A stretch of DNA of 64,000 nucleotides from Myxococcales bacterium. Lineage in GTDB: Bacteria; Myxococcota; Bradymonadia; UBA7976; UBA1532. The stretch spans positions 124,001 through 188,000 of the forward strand of contig JACKDM010000002.1 of NCBI GenBank assembly GCA_020633515.1, given 5' to 3'. The position numbers and the translations under genes were made by a program. The notes beneath the pieces were generated by a model. It searched no databases. It saw only the letters and a program-made list of their open reading frames with translations, and was not told the DNA's origin. Positions within the stretch are counted from its first letter, which is position 1; every line of letters starts with the position of its first letter. This document shows, piece after piece, positions 11,484 through 21,800 of this stretch.

Positions 11484-12906
11484 CATGCTCGTCGAGCTCT
11501 CGGCCAACCCCTGGTTCAAGAAGGCCGTCAAGCAGCTCGGCCTCCCGCTCCCGACCCCGCAGAAGCTCGAGCGCGCCCGCGGCCCCCGCGTCGAGCGCCC
11601 GCTCGCCGATCGGACCGTCGTCGTCGCCGTCGCCGCCGACTCGCAGGTCGACGGCGTGCTCGCCGACACCCTCGCCGCCGCCGGCGCCGACCCCTACCTC
11701 GTCGCCGACGCCGTCCCCGCCGACTGGCAGGCCGCCGCCGAAGCCTACGGCCGCCCGGCCAAACCCCTCGGCGCCGAGGTCCCCGACGGCGTGCGCCCCT
11801 ACGCGCTCGTCATCGACGCCACCACCTTCAAGGGCCCCGACGACCTCAACCGGCTGCACGCCTTCTTCCACCCCTGGCTGCCCAGGCTCCGCAGCAACGG
11901 CCGCGTCGTCGTCATCGGCCGCCCCGCCGACAAGTCCAAGGACGCCGTCGAGGCCGCCGCCCGCGCCGCGCTCGACGGCTTCGTGCGCAGCGTCGCCCGC
12001 GAGATCGGCCGCAAGGGCGCCACCGCCAACGCCGTCTTCGTCGGCGGCCGCGCCGAGAAGCACCTCCCCGGCGTGCTCCGCTTCCTGCTCTCGCCCCGCG
12101 CCGCGTTCATCACCGGCCAGCCGTTCCACGTCGGCGCCTCGATCCGCCAGAAGACCGCGCCGCAGTGGGTCCGCCCGCTCGACGGCAAGGTCGCGCTCGT
12201 CACCGGCGCCGCCCGCGGCATCGGCGAGTCCACCGCCCGGCTCCTCGCGAGCGAAGGCGCCACCGTCGTCGTGCTCGACCGCCCCGGCGACGAAGAGGCG
12301 GCGGGCAAGGTCGCGCAGCAGATCGGCGGCCGCCCGCTCATGGTCGACATCACCGCCGACGACGCCCCCGCCCGCATCCGCGCCCTGCTCGAAGCCGAGT
12401 TCGGCGGCGTCGACGTCATCGTGCACAACGCCGGCATCACCCGCGACAAGACGCTCGCCCGCATGAAGCCCGAGTGGTGGCAGCAGGCCGTCGACGTCAA
12501 CCTCGGCGCGGTCGTGCGCATCAACGCCGCGCTCGTCGACGACGTGCTCCGCGACGACGGCCGCATCGTCTGCCTCAGCAGCGTCTCCGGGCTCGCCGGC
12601 AACGTCGGCCAGACCAACTACTCGGCGAGCAAGGCCGGCCTCGTCGGCTACGTGCGCACCCTCGCCCCCGCCCTCGCCAGGCGCGGCATCACGCTCAACG
12701 CGGTGGCGCCCGGCTTCATCGAGACCCGGCTCACCGCCGCGATCCCCGCCGTCACCCGCGAAGCCGGCCGCCGCATGTCGGCGCTCGGCCAGGGCGGCGA
12801 GCCCCGCGACGTCGCCGAGCTCGTCACCTTCCTGTCCACCCAGGGCGCCGCGGGCATCACCGGAGAGGTCATCCGGGCCTGCGGCGGCATGTTCATCGGC
12901 GCCTGA
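11476..12906 (+). CDS. fabG: 3-oxoacyl-ACP/CoA reductase, long FabG4-type
   Basis: 476 residues, about twice the size of FabG, from ATG 11476 after GGAGG. The N-terminal 230 residues form a degenerate Rossmann domain without a clear cofactor motif. The C-terminal 245 form a full SDR with TGAARGIGE (about 242-250), HNAG, the catalytic Ser in SSVSGLAGN and Y-S-A-S-K. This arrangement matches the high-molecular-weight FabG (FabG4-like) subfamily, which reduces 3-oxoacyl thioesters, often with NADH and CoA substrates. It sits between the MaoC-like gene (overlapping) and the thiolase (11 bases on), giving an operon with three consecutive fatty-acid-cycle activities. Confidence 0.9.
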   Translation: MSDMLVELSANPWFKKAVKQLGLPLPTPQKLERARGPRVERPLADRTVVVAVAADSQVDGVLADTLAAAGADPYLVADAVPADWQAAAEAYGRPAKPLGAEVPDGVRPYALVIDATTFKGPDDLNRLHAFFHPWLPRLRSNGRVVVIGRPADKSKDAVEAAARAALDGFVRSVAREIGRKGATANAVFVGGRAEKHLPGVLRFLLSPRAAFITGQPFHVGASIRQKTAPQWVRPLDGKVALVTGAARGIGESTARLLASEGATVVVLDRPGDEEAAGKVAQQIGGRPLMVDITADDAPARIRALLEAEFGGVDVIVHNAGITRDKTLARMKPEWWQQAVDVNLGAVVRINAALVDDVLRDDGRIVCLSSVSGLAGNVGQTNYSASKAGLVGYVRTLAPALARRGITLNAVAPGFIETRLTAAIPAVTREAGRRMSALGQGGEPRDVAELVTFLSTQGAAGITGEVIRACGGMFIGA

Positions 12907-12917
12907 GGAGAAGCACC

Positions 12918-14189
12918 ATGGCACGTCGCGCAGTCATCGTCGGCGGCATCCGCACCCCGTTCGTCAAGGCGTTCAAGGAGTTCCTGCGCCATGACACCAT
13001 CGACCTCGGGGTCGCGGCCGCCGGCGCGCTCATCGACAAGTTCGACCTCCCCCGCGCCGAGATCGACGCCATCCGCTGGGGCGGCGTCATCCTGCCCTCG
13101 GGCGCGCCCAACGTCGGCCGCGAGATCGCGCTCGACCTCAAGCTCCCGCCCACCGTCGAGGCGATGACCCTCACCCGCGCCTGCGCCACCGGCCTGCAAG
13201 CGATCACCACCGCCGCCGCCGAGATCGAGCGCGGCGACTACGACGTCGCCATCGCTGGCGGCAGCGACTCGACCAGCAACGCCGAGATCAAGCTCCCCCA
13301 GAAGGTCGTGCGCACCCTCGGCCCGGTCATGATGGGCGGCAAGTCCACCCCCGCCGACATGCTCGGCGCCGTCGCGAAGCTCGCGCCCTTCACCGACATC
13401 TTCCCCCGCATCCCCAAGATCGCCGAGCGCACCACCGGCGAGGTCATGGGCGAGGCCGCCGAGAAGATGGCCCGCCGCAACGAGATCAGCCGCGAAGCGC
13501 AGGACGCCTTCGCCGCCCGCAGCCACCACCGCGCCGCCGCCGCCATCCAGAGCGGCCGCTTCGACCGCGAGATCACACCCGTCGGCGACGTCTACGCCGA
13601 CACCATCGTGCGCGCCGACACCAGCGCCGAGAAGCTCGGCAAGCTCCGCCCGGTGTTCGCCAAGGACGGCACCCTCACCGCCGGCAACTCCAGCGCGCTC
13701 ACCGACGGCGCCGCCGCGGTGCTCATCATGAGCGAAGAGAAGGCCAAGGCCCTCGGCTACACCCCGCTCGCCGCGTTCCGCTCCTGGAGCTACGTCGGCG
13801 TCGACCCCGCCGACCAGCTCCTCATGGGCCCCGCCATCGCCATCCCCAAGGCCCTCGACCGCGCCGGCATCACCCTCGCCGACGCCGACTACGTCGACCT
13901 GCACGAAGCCTTTGCCGCGCAGGTGCTCTCGGTCCTCAAGATGATGGCATCCGATGCCTTCGCCAAGGCACGCCTCGGCCGTGACAAGGCCATCGGCGAG
14001 GTCGACGACGGCAAGCTCAACGTACACGGCGGCTCCGTCGCCCTCGGCCACCCCTTCGGCGCCACCGGCGCCCGCATGGTCACCACCATGGCCAACGAGC
14101 TCGCGCTCACCGGCAAGCAGCTCGCCGTCCTCGGCATCTGCGCCGCCGGCGGCCTCGGCGCCGCCGCCGTCCTCGAACGGATCGGCTGA
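12918..14189 (+). CDS. Thiolase (acetyl-CoA C-acyltransferase, FadI/FadA-like)
   Basis: 423 residues from ATG 12918 with GAGGAG upstream. The catalytic residues of thiolases are all visible: the nucleophilic Cys in TLTRACATGLQ (about residue 93), the His in LHEAF, the His in GGSVALGHPFGATGAR and the second Cys in LGICAAGGLGA near the C-terminus. It catalyses reversible cleavage or condensation of 3-ketoacyl-CoA. As the third gene of the maoC-fabG operon it completes hydratase, reductase and thiolase; an acyl-CoA dehydrogenase is not in the window. The length is slightly above typical biosynthetic thiolases (about 390) and close to FadI. Confidence 0.93.
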   Translation: MARRAVIVGGIRTPFVKAFKEFLRHDTIDLGVAAAGALIDKFDLPRAEIDAIRWGGVILPSGAPNVGREIALDLKLPPTVEAMTLTRACATGLQAITTAAAEIERGDYDVAIAGGSDSTSNAEIKLPQKVVRTLGPVMMGGKSTPADMLGAVAKLAPFTDIFPRIPKIAERTTGEVMGEAAEKMARRNEISREAQDAFAARSHHRAAAAIQSGRFDREITPVGDVYADTIVRADTSAEKLGKLRPVFAKDGTLTAGNSSALTDGAAAVLIMSEEKAKALGYTPLAAFRSWSYVGVDPADQLLMGPAIAIPKALDRAGITLADADYVDLHEAFAAQVLSVLKMMASDAFAKARLGRDKAIGEVDDGKLNVHGGSVALGHPFGATGARMVTTMANELALTGKQLAVLGICAAGGLGAAAVLERIG

Positions 14190-14235
14190 TCCGGCGCGGT
14201 TGACAGAGACGCCAGCCGCCCGCCACCATCGAGGC

Positions 14236-14526
14236 ATGGACAAGGTCACCCTCGAACTCGACCCCTCCCTCGCCGCCCGCCTCGAAGCCTTCGCTGCCTC
14301 GACCGGGCGCTCACCGCCACGACTGATCGCCGATCTGCTCGACGCCGCGACCGCCTTCGTCGGCTCGGCGGTGGCGACGCGCCCGCCCCCACCTGCCAAT
14401 CGCCCTGTCGCGTGGTCCTCTTGGCCGATCGGCGTCCAGATCGATCTCACGGACAAGGAAGCCCTCCATCGCATCCTCGACGAGTCGCTGATCGAATCGC
14501 TCACGCGGCATCGCGAAGAGGAGTGA
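14236..14526 (+). CDS. VapB-like ribbon-helix-helix antitoxin
   Basis: 96 residues from ATG 14236. The N-terminus (KVTLELDPSLAARLEAFAAS, then a helix ending LIADLL) has the beta-strand and two-helix pattern of ribbon-helix-helix DNA-binding antitoxins. The rest is a Pro-rich linker and a charged C-terminal helix suited to bind the toxin. It lies directly before the PIN-domain gene, four bases apart, as in vapBC operons. A TTGACA hexamer at 14200-14205 is the only promoter hint, with no convincing -10. The antitoxin would bind both VapC and its own promoter (family knowledge). Confidence 0.75.
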   Translation: MDKVTLELDPSLAARLEAFAASTGRSPPRLIADLLDAATAFVGSAVATRPPPPANRPVAWSSWPIGVQIDLTDKEALHRILDESLIESLTRHREEE

Positions 14527-14530
14527 TGGA

Positions 14531-14977
14531 GTGACCGACTATGCGATCGATGCCAATCTGCTGATCTACGCAGCCGACGAGAACTGTCCGTTCTTCGCGG
14601 GAGCGCGCGCGTTCATGGAGGCTTGCATGGCCGATACGAGCGCTTGCCTCTACCTCGCGTGGCCGACCATCATGGCCTACCTCCGCGTGATCACCCATCC
14701 GCGCATCTCGTCTCGCCCGCGGCGGCTCGATGAGGCGTCCCGCAACATCGACGCGCTCCTCGCGCTCGACCACGTCGTCCTGCTCGGCGAGTCTCGGGGC
14801 TTCTGGCAGACCTGGCGCGATGACTTCTCTCACCGAGACATCCGCGGCGCGCTGATCTCCGACGCCCACCTCGCCGCGCTCCTCCGCCACGCCGGCATCC
14901 GGTTGCTCTACACCCACAACGTCAAAGACTTCGTCGCCTTCCCGTTCATCGACGCCCGCTCGCCCCTCGTCGGCTGA
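14531..14977 (+). CDS. vapC: VapC-like PIN-domain toxin (ribonuclease)
   Basis: 148 residues from GTG 14531, preceded by GAGGAG. PIN-domain features: first acidic residue in YAIDANLLIYAADE (Asp about 7), the WPTIMAYLRV helix after a Glu-poor second motif, an acidic helix with SDAHLAALLRHAG and the strand LLYTHNVKDF. VapC toxins are Mg-dependent RNases that block translation. Together with the upstream antitoxin this forms a toxin-antitoxin pair. Codon choice (GCA, GGA, TGT) is a little less GC-extreme than in neighbours, which would fit acquisition by transfer. Confidence 0.82.
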   Translation: MTDYAIDANLLIYAADENCPFFAGARAFMEACMADTSACLYLAWPTIMAYLRVITHPRISSRPRRLDEASRNIDALLALDHVVLLGESRGFWQTWRDDFSHRDIRGALISDAHLAALLRHAGIRLLYTHNVKDFVAFPFIDARSPLVG

Positions 14978-15049
14978 CCCCGCGCCCCGACCGAAGAAAA
15001 AGCACCCGCCCTCGAAAAAGAGACGCCCCCGATCGTGCAGAGGGACGGT

Positions 15050-15069
15050 GCGAGACGATGGGGTCTCGC
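15050..15069. terminator. Hairpin downstream of the toxin-antitoxin pair
   Basis: GCGAGAC and GTCTCGC form a 7-base stem with a 6-base loop, about 75 bases after the vapC stop and 60 before the next start. It could be a terminator for vapBC or an operator for the secreted-protein gene; no T-run is present. Confidence 0.35.
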
Positions 15070-15131
15070 GCTCTCGTCCCCGGCGCCGAAGCCATCTGAG
15101 CCGGCGCCCTGCATCACATCGGAGTCATCAC

Positions 15132-15770
15132 ATGCGTCTTCTCAACCGCCTCCTCACCGCCACCGCCGCGCTCGCGACCTTCGGCCTCGGCCTCGCCCAC
15201 GCCGACGAGCCCGCCGCCGACGCCGCGATCACCGAAGCCTGCCGCATCACCCACACCGGCAACGACTTCGCGAGCAACCGCCACAATGGCATGCCCAACG
15301 GCACCCTCCAGGTGACCGTGTGGTACGACGGCAACGCCGGCAAGCTCACCCTCAAGCTCCAGCTCAAGGCGCCGAGCGGCGCGATGGGGTTCATCACGAT
15401 CGGTGCCGGCTTCCCCGGGGGCTCGATCGAGCCGTTCAGCACCATCGAGACCCGCCAGTACACCATCGGTGACTGCCGCCTCACCGGGCTCGCCGAGGTC
15501 TCGGGCGTCGTCAACAACGGCGCGATCGACGGCCTCGCCTTCGGGCTCATGGCGAAGTACGCCGATGGCACCTACCGCGTCGTCAAGAGCATCGGCCAGC
15601 CCTCGAACAAGGCCGACTTCGTGGGTTCGTGGCCGATCTCGACCGACACCAACACCTTCGTGCAGCGCGCGACCGATCTGACCAACGGCTTCGCCCGCGA
15701 GCAGGGCTGGATGATGCTCTACGGCGCGCAGTACCTCGGCAACGGCAAGGCCGAGATGCAGGTGCGCTGA
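15132..15770 (+). CDS. Secreted protein of unknown function
   Basis: 212 residues from ATG 15132 (GGAG eight bases upstream). A Sec signal peptide is clear: MRLLNR, a hydrophobic core and a likely cut after LAHA. The mature part has two Cys (in EACRIT and GDCRL) that could pair. It is rich in beta-strand-type sequence, with GTLQVTVWYDGNAGKLTLKLQ and YLGNGKAEMQVR at the C-terminus. The alternation suggests a DOMON- or sandwich-like extracellular domain, but I do not recognise a family. It is flanked by hairpins on both sides and looks monocistronic. Confidence 0.72.
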   Translation: MRLLNRLLTATAALATFGLGLAHADEPAADAAITEACRITHTGNDFASNRHNGMPNGTLQVTVWYDGNAGKLTLKLQLKAPSGAMGFITIGAGFPGGSIEPFSTIETRQYTIGDCRLTGLAEVSGVVNNGAIDGLAFGLMAKYADGTYRVVKSIGQPSNKADFVGSWPISTDTNTFVQRATDLTNGFAREQGWMMLYGAQYLGNGKAEMQVR

Positions 15771-15800
15771 GTCATCGAAGGCAGGCGAGAGGGCAGGGGA

Positions 15801-15833
15801 GCGGCGCCGATGGCATGATGGCATCGGCGCCGC
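15801..15833. terminator. 12-bp hairpin between convergent genes
   Basis: GCGGCGCCGATG and CATCGGCGCCGC form a perfect 12-base stem with a 9-base loop, midway between two convergent stop codons (15770 and 15847). It is a bidirectional terminator candidate, one of several hairpins here built on a GATGGCATC word. Confidence 0.6.
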
Positions 15834-15846
15834 CGCATCGGGCGGG

Positions 15847-18800
15847 TCAGGGCAGGCGACCGGCGCAGGCGGGGTTGGCCGTCGTGTTGGGGAAGCCGGC
15901 CATGTCGGGCGTCGTGTAGTACGAGAAGTTGATCCCCGTCGACGCGATGTGGGTCATGCGCGGCTGGTCGCCGCTCAGATCGATGTAGCCCAGCTCGTCG
16001 ATCGAGACGCTGTCGAGCGCATAGAGCCGCTCGGTGCAGGTCTCTTCGTCGAGGCTGAACGCCATCGCCGGGATCGTCGCGTTGCCATTGTCGAAGCCCG
16101 GGCCGTTGGCGATGGGGCCGATCAGCTCGGTGGTGCCGGCCGCGACGTCGCACGACCAGAACTGGAGCTGGGTGAAGTTGGGTCCCACGCCGGTGAGGTA
16201 GCAGTTGCCGGCGCTGTCGAAGGCGATGTCGCTGCCGAGGAAGGCCTCGGGGTAGGGGATCACCGCCGGGCCGATCTCACCGTCGACGTAGAGCCGCACC
16301 TGCCGGTTGGTGGCGTCGGTGATCCAGAGGGTGCCCTCGGGGTCGTGGCCGGCGCCGTCGACGAGGATGTCGATCCAGTCACCGACCGGGACGGCGGTGG
16401 CGGTGTCGGGGTCGATCTCGATGATGCGGCTGCCGAGCGGGTTGTTGCGGTACTCGAAGCCATACAGGATGCCATCGGGTGACAGCGCGCTCGCGCTGAC
16501 GGCGATCGGCACGCCGTCGAGCAGGATGTCACCGAGGAGCTGGAGCGCCCCGGCGCCGTCGAGGGTGTAGAGCCGGGTCGGCGCCGCCGGGATCTCACCC
16601 ACCATGGTGGGCGAGGTGAAGTAGACCGTGCGGGTGATCGCGCACGCCGGGTCGAGGTTGCAGTCGCGGTCGTTGCAGTCGACCGCGCCGTCATCGTCGT
16701 CGTCGACGCCGTTGTCGCACGTCTCGCCCAGCACCTCGCGGCACACCTGGATGCTGCGCGGTGAGACGAGCTCGGCGGTGTACTGGTCCTGGCTGTAGGT
16801 GAAGAAGCCGAGGTTGCCGGTCGGCAGCGGCCCTTCGAGGTCGAACTCGAGCTCGCCGTCGACATAGACGAGCAGCCGGTCGGCGTCCCCGATGATCTCG
16901 ACGGTGTAGGTGCGGTTGTCCTCCCACCCGACCGCGCCGAAGCGGTTGCCATCGGCGATGCGGGTGATGGGACCGTTGAACTGCCACACCTGCACGTCGG
17001 TCACCGGGCCATCGACGAGGCCGACGCGCAGGCCGACGGTCGAGAGGCCATAGACCGGGTCGTTCTGTTCGCCCTGCTTCCACGAGAACAGGAGGTAGGG
17101 CGCGTCGGGCGCCGAGAGCGGGGTGTCGTTGGCGCCGATGGTCCACCCGATCTGGTCGTCGTCGTTGACCGTGTTGACCGCGAGCCGCATGGTCGCCCGG
17201 TAGTTGGGGCTGATCGGCAGCGAGGTCGAGTAGGTCGTCGGGCGGCTGTTGGCGCGCTGGGTGACGGTGAAGCCATCGGGCGAGGTGATCCAGTCGGGCA
17301 GCGCCTCGTTGCCGACCTGATCGGTGACGCCGATGCCGAAGCCGACCTCTTCGCAGATGAACGCCGGCTCGACGACACACTCGGCCGAGCAGCCATCGCC
17401 GCTCGCGTCGTTGCCATCGTCGCACGCCTCGCCCTCGTCGACCGCGCCGTTGCCGCAGAAGACCGCGCCGAGCACGCAGCGGTCGAGCCGCTCGAAGCGG
17501 GTACACACCGGCTCGCCGCCGCCGCAGGTGTCGAACGCCGTGCCCTCCGGGCAGCCGAAGCCGCTCGTCGTGCCGGTCTGGAAGGTCCGCCCGACCTCAT
17601 CGAGCGTCGAGAAGACGACCGACTCGGCGTAGGGCAGCCCCATCATCGACGCGTCGTCGACGAGCGAGCCAGCGGGGAACGGGCCGTAGATCTCGGCGCC
17701 GAACGCCGCCGGGCCGCCGGCGTTGCTGCCTTCGAGGGTGATGATGTGGGTCCCCGCCGAGAGGGTGCGCGGGACGAGATGCCAGACCATGAAGTCGTTG
17801 ACCGGGCTATCGAAGACGACCGCGCCGTCGATCTGCGCCCGCACGCCGTTGTCACCGGCGATGCCGATGACATAGTCACCGGCGGCGGGCAGGTCGAAGC
17901 AGGTGGAGAAGCCGATCAGCTCGCCCACCGGATCCGCGCCGGCGACACCGCCCGGGCCGCAGGCCCAGATCCCGACCTGGTTGAGCCGGCTGTCGTTGCC
18001 GCCGGCGCCGATGAAGCCGCCGGCGATGAGCTGCCCGCCGGGCAGCCGCGCGCCGTTGGGACCGTAGGCCGGGTTGGTGAGCGCGCGGCAGACGTTGAGC
18101 AGCGCGCCGTTCGCCTGCGCGGGCACCTGTTCGAGCCGCTCGCAGGAGCGGCCGTCGGGGGTGGCGGTGAAGCCATCGGGGCAGTCACCGGGCACGATGC
18201 CATCCGGGCAGATCGACACGACGTCTTCGCAGCCTTCGACGGTGACCTGCATGGCATAGGCATTCTCCGCGCCGTTGAAGCCATACACCTGCCAGGTGAC
18301 GGTCGCGTCGGCGTCGCCGTTGGCGATGACGATGCGCTCGTCGTCGCTCGTCGAGTCGCTCAGCGGGCCTTCGGGCACCTGCCGCAGATCGATGTCGCCG
18401 TCGTTGTCGACGAAGTAGATGTCGACGGTGACGGTGCCGTCGGCGCAGACGTCGATGGCATAGAAGTCATCGTTGCCACACACCGCGAGCCCTTCGTAGA
18501 GCCCGGCACCGACGGACACCGCCGCGCCGATCACGTCGTTGGGCTCGAAGCCGTCGTCATCGGGGCACATCCCGATCACGACGCACTCTTCGCCGCGGCA
18601 GAGCGCGCCGTCCGCGCAGTCGGCGTCGACGAGGCACTCGCCGACGAACTCGCAGACCGAGCTGCCGTCGCTCTGGCAGGCCTCTTCGAAGCCATCGCAG
18701 CGCACGGTGAGCTGGTCGACGATGCCACCGGAGCGGCCGGCGTTGGCGCCGACGAGCGATCCCTCGGGGCAGACGAAGCGACCGACGAAGTCGCGCTGGT

Positions 18801-21800
18801 CGCCCACGACCGGGGTGTCGACGAGGTCTTCGACGACGAAGCGGTTGCCGTCGATCCGCGGCGTGCCGCAGACGAGGCCGAAGGCCGAGGCGAAGGTGCC
18901 GGGGAAGACCCCGTCGTCGCGCGGGGCCTGATAGCCGATGTAGCCGGCGACGACCGCGCCGGGGGGGCAGCTCACCGGCTGGTTGGGGTTGTACTCGCCG
19001 CGGATCGGGGTGAGGCCGGTCGGGGTGAGCCGCACCTCGCCGTCGACGACGTCGAGCGCCGCGCACTGCGCCCGGCTCGCCTGCACGAAGGTCTGGCCGC
19101 GGCCCCACGCGCTGTCGATGCTCATCACGAAGCCGGTGACCACCTCGCCCGGCGCGCACGGATCGTCGAAGGGTCCGCCGCCGGCCCCGCCGGTGATGGG
19201 GAGGAAGTCGCCGGGCTGGAGGGTGACCGTCTCGACGGGCTGGTCGTCGCGGCAGGGGCCGAGGCCGGGCTCGCCCTCGCTGCACATCCAGTTCGGCTCG
19301 ACGAGGCAGTCGACGCTGCACCCGTCGCCGTCGTCGCGGTTGCCGTCGTCGCACTCTTCATCGTCGTCGATCATGCCATTGCTGCAGGCGAAGGGCCCGA
19401 CCTGGAGGAAGTCGGGCGTGCCGTCGCCGTCGCTGTCGCGGATGACATAGTCGATGGTGCCGCTGTCGGGGGTGGTCTCGGCCGCGTCGACGAGGCCGTT
19501 GCCGCCGACCGGGCCGTCGACGCGGCCGTCGGTGTGGGGCAGGTCGTGGCCGGCTTCGTCGGCGTCGAGGATGCCATCGCCGTCGGCGTCGAGGTCGAGG
19601 CTGTTGGGGATGCCATCGCCGTCTTCGTCGGCGTCGGCGGGGCACTCGGGCAGGAACTCGACGCCGTCGATGAAGTTGCCGAGGCCGGCGCCGCCGGTCG
19701 AGCTGATCGAGCGGAACTCGAAGCGGGTGAGGTTCTGCCCGGCGGGCACGACGTAGCTGCCGGTGTAGCGGCGCCACGCGGCGTTGCCGGTCGTCGCCTC
19801 GATGAGCGCGACGGTCGCGTCGGGCGCGCCGGCGCGGAGCACGAGCGTGTCTTCGCCGAGGCGGCCGCGGTGGTAGAACGACCAGGTGAAGCGGGTGCCG
19901 GGCACCGTCGCGATGTCCTGGTAGAGCGCGCCGGTGGCCTCGAAGGCGTTGATCTCGGCGAAGGCGTTGCCGACCGCGGCGGGCACGCCGTTGAAGCCGC
20001 TGCCCCACACCTCGATCGCGCCGGGGCCCTCGGTGGTCTCCCAGCCGGGCACGGTGGCCTCGGGGATCTGCTGAACCGCGCCGGCGCCGACCGCGGGCTC
20101 TTCGAAGCCGCCGTTGATGAGCCGGAGCTGGCCGTCGAGCGCGCCGAAGCACTCGGCGGCGTCGGGGATGCCATCGTTGTCGTCGTCGATGTCACGCAGG
20201 TCGTCGACGCCGTCGCCGTCGCTGTCGATGGGATCGGTGCAGGTGCCATCGACGCAGATCTGACCGAAGGCGCAGTCTTCGTCGGCGAGGCAGGCGGTCG
20301 AGTAGCAGAGGTCGACCGGCTGGATCCGCATCGACATCGTGCCGGCGTTGTCGCCGCAGTTGGCGTCGCGGAAGTAGGCGCCGACGGTGGCGCCCTCGGG
20401 GACCTCGAAGACCGGGGTCGCGATGCCGCGGAGCAGCGCGTAGGCCTCCTCGGGGGTGCGGCCTTCGCCGACGAACGGGATGCGCACCGCTTCGACGCCG
20501 TTGACGGCGATCGAGGCCTGGGTCTGCCAGCGGTCGCCGCCGGTCACGCGGATGGCGCCCTCGTTGACGAAGGCGCGGTAGACCGGCCACGGCGCCACCT
20601 CGACGAGCGCGGCGGCGGCGGGGCCGCCGCAGTTGACGCGGCCGTCGAAGGGCAGCTCGACCTCGGGGAGTCCGTCGGGCGAGACGCAGGCGTAGCCGTC
20701 TTCGACCGTGCAGCGGGCCGAGCAGCCGTCGCCGTCTTCGTTGCCGCCGTCGTCGCAGCCTTCGCCGAAGTCACGCACGCCGTCGCCGCAGGCGTCGGGC
20801 ACGCAGACGTTGGTGATGTTGGCGCAGCGATCGTTGGGGACGCAGTCGTCATCGCTCGCGCACGCGCCGCACGCGCCGGCCCGCACCCGCAGCGTGTAGG
20901 CGCCGCTGTTGGGTCCGCCGAAGCCGCTGAAGCCGTCGACGAAGACGGTGTAGTCGGCGGCCGGGTCGTACTCGAGCTCGATCTGCGACTGGAGGAAGCC
21001 CGGCGCCGCGTCGTCGTTGCAGGCGATCTCGGTGCCGCTGCGCACGCAGTCGGTGCGCACGAAGAGCGCGGTGTCATAGGTCGAGCCGAAGGTGTCGATG
21101 CAGATGGTGCCCTGGTGTTCGAGCTGGAGCTGCCAGGCGTTCTCGGGCGAGCGCGCGCCGCCGGCGCAGCTCGCGACGACCTCGGAGGGGGCGCCGGTGG
21201 TGTCGCCGGCGTAGCTGCCGAACTCGTCGATGATGCCCGGATCGAGGCAGACCGCGGGGCGGTCGATGCAGAAGAAGGCGTCGCAGAGCCGGCCGTCGGC
21301 GCAGTCGTCGTCGCCGCGGCAGTTGCCCGGCTGGCAGAAGCGCGCGATGGGACCGACCGGGATCCCGCGGGCGACGCGCTCGATGCAGAGCTCGTCCTCG
21401 CCGCAGTCGCCGTCGTCGCGGCAGTCGCCGGGCACACACTCGTTGCCTTCGCAGAGGGTGCCGGGGCGGCAGTCTTCGTCGGTGTCACAGGGGCGGGTGC
21501 ACTCGCCCTCGTCGACCTCGCCGTCGCAGTCGTCGTCCTGGCCGTTCTGGCAGTACTCGCCGGGCTCGGCGGGCTGCTCGGTCGCCGGGCAGACGACGGC
21601 GCCGAGCTCGATGTCGCAGCGGGTGGTCGCGGTCGAGCGGCAGATCCCGGTGCCGACGGCGCAGGGCTCGCCGACGCCGGGGACCTCGTCGATCGCGCCG
21701 TCGCAGTCGTCGTCGATCGCGTTGCAGCTCTCGACGCCGGGCCGGCCGGCGGTCGCGGTGCAGGCGAGCGCGCCGCTCTGGACGTCGCAGGCGAGGACGC

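Noticed and set aside
14200..14228. TTGACA with a downstream hexamer as promoter for vapBC
   Set aside because: The -35 is perfect but no acceptable -10 lies 16-18 bases on.
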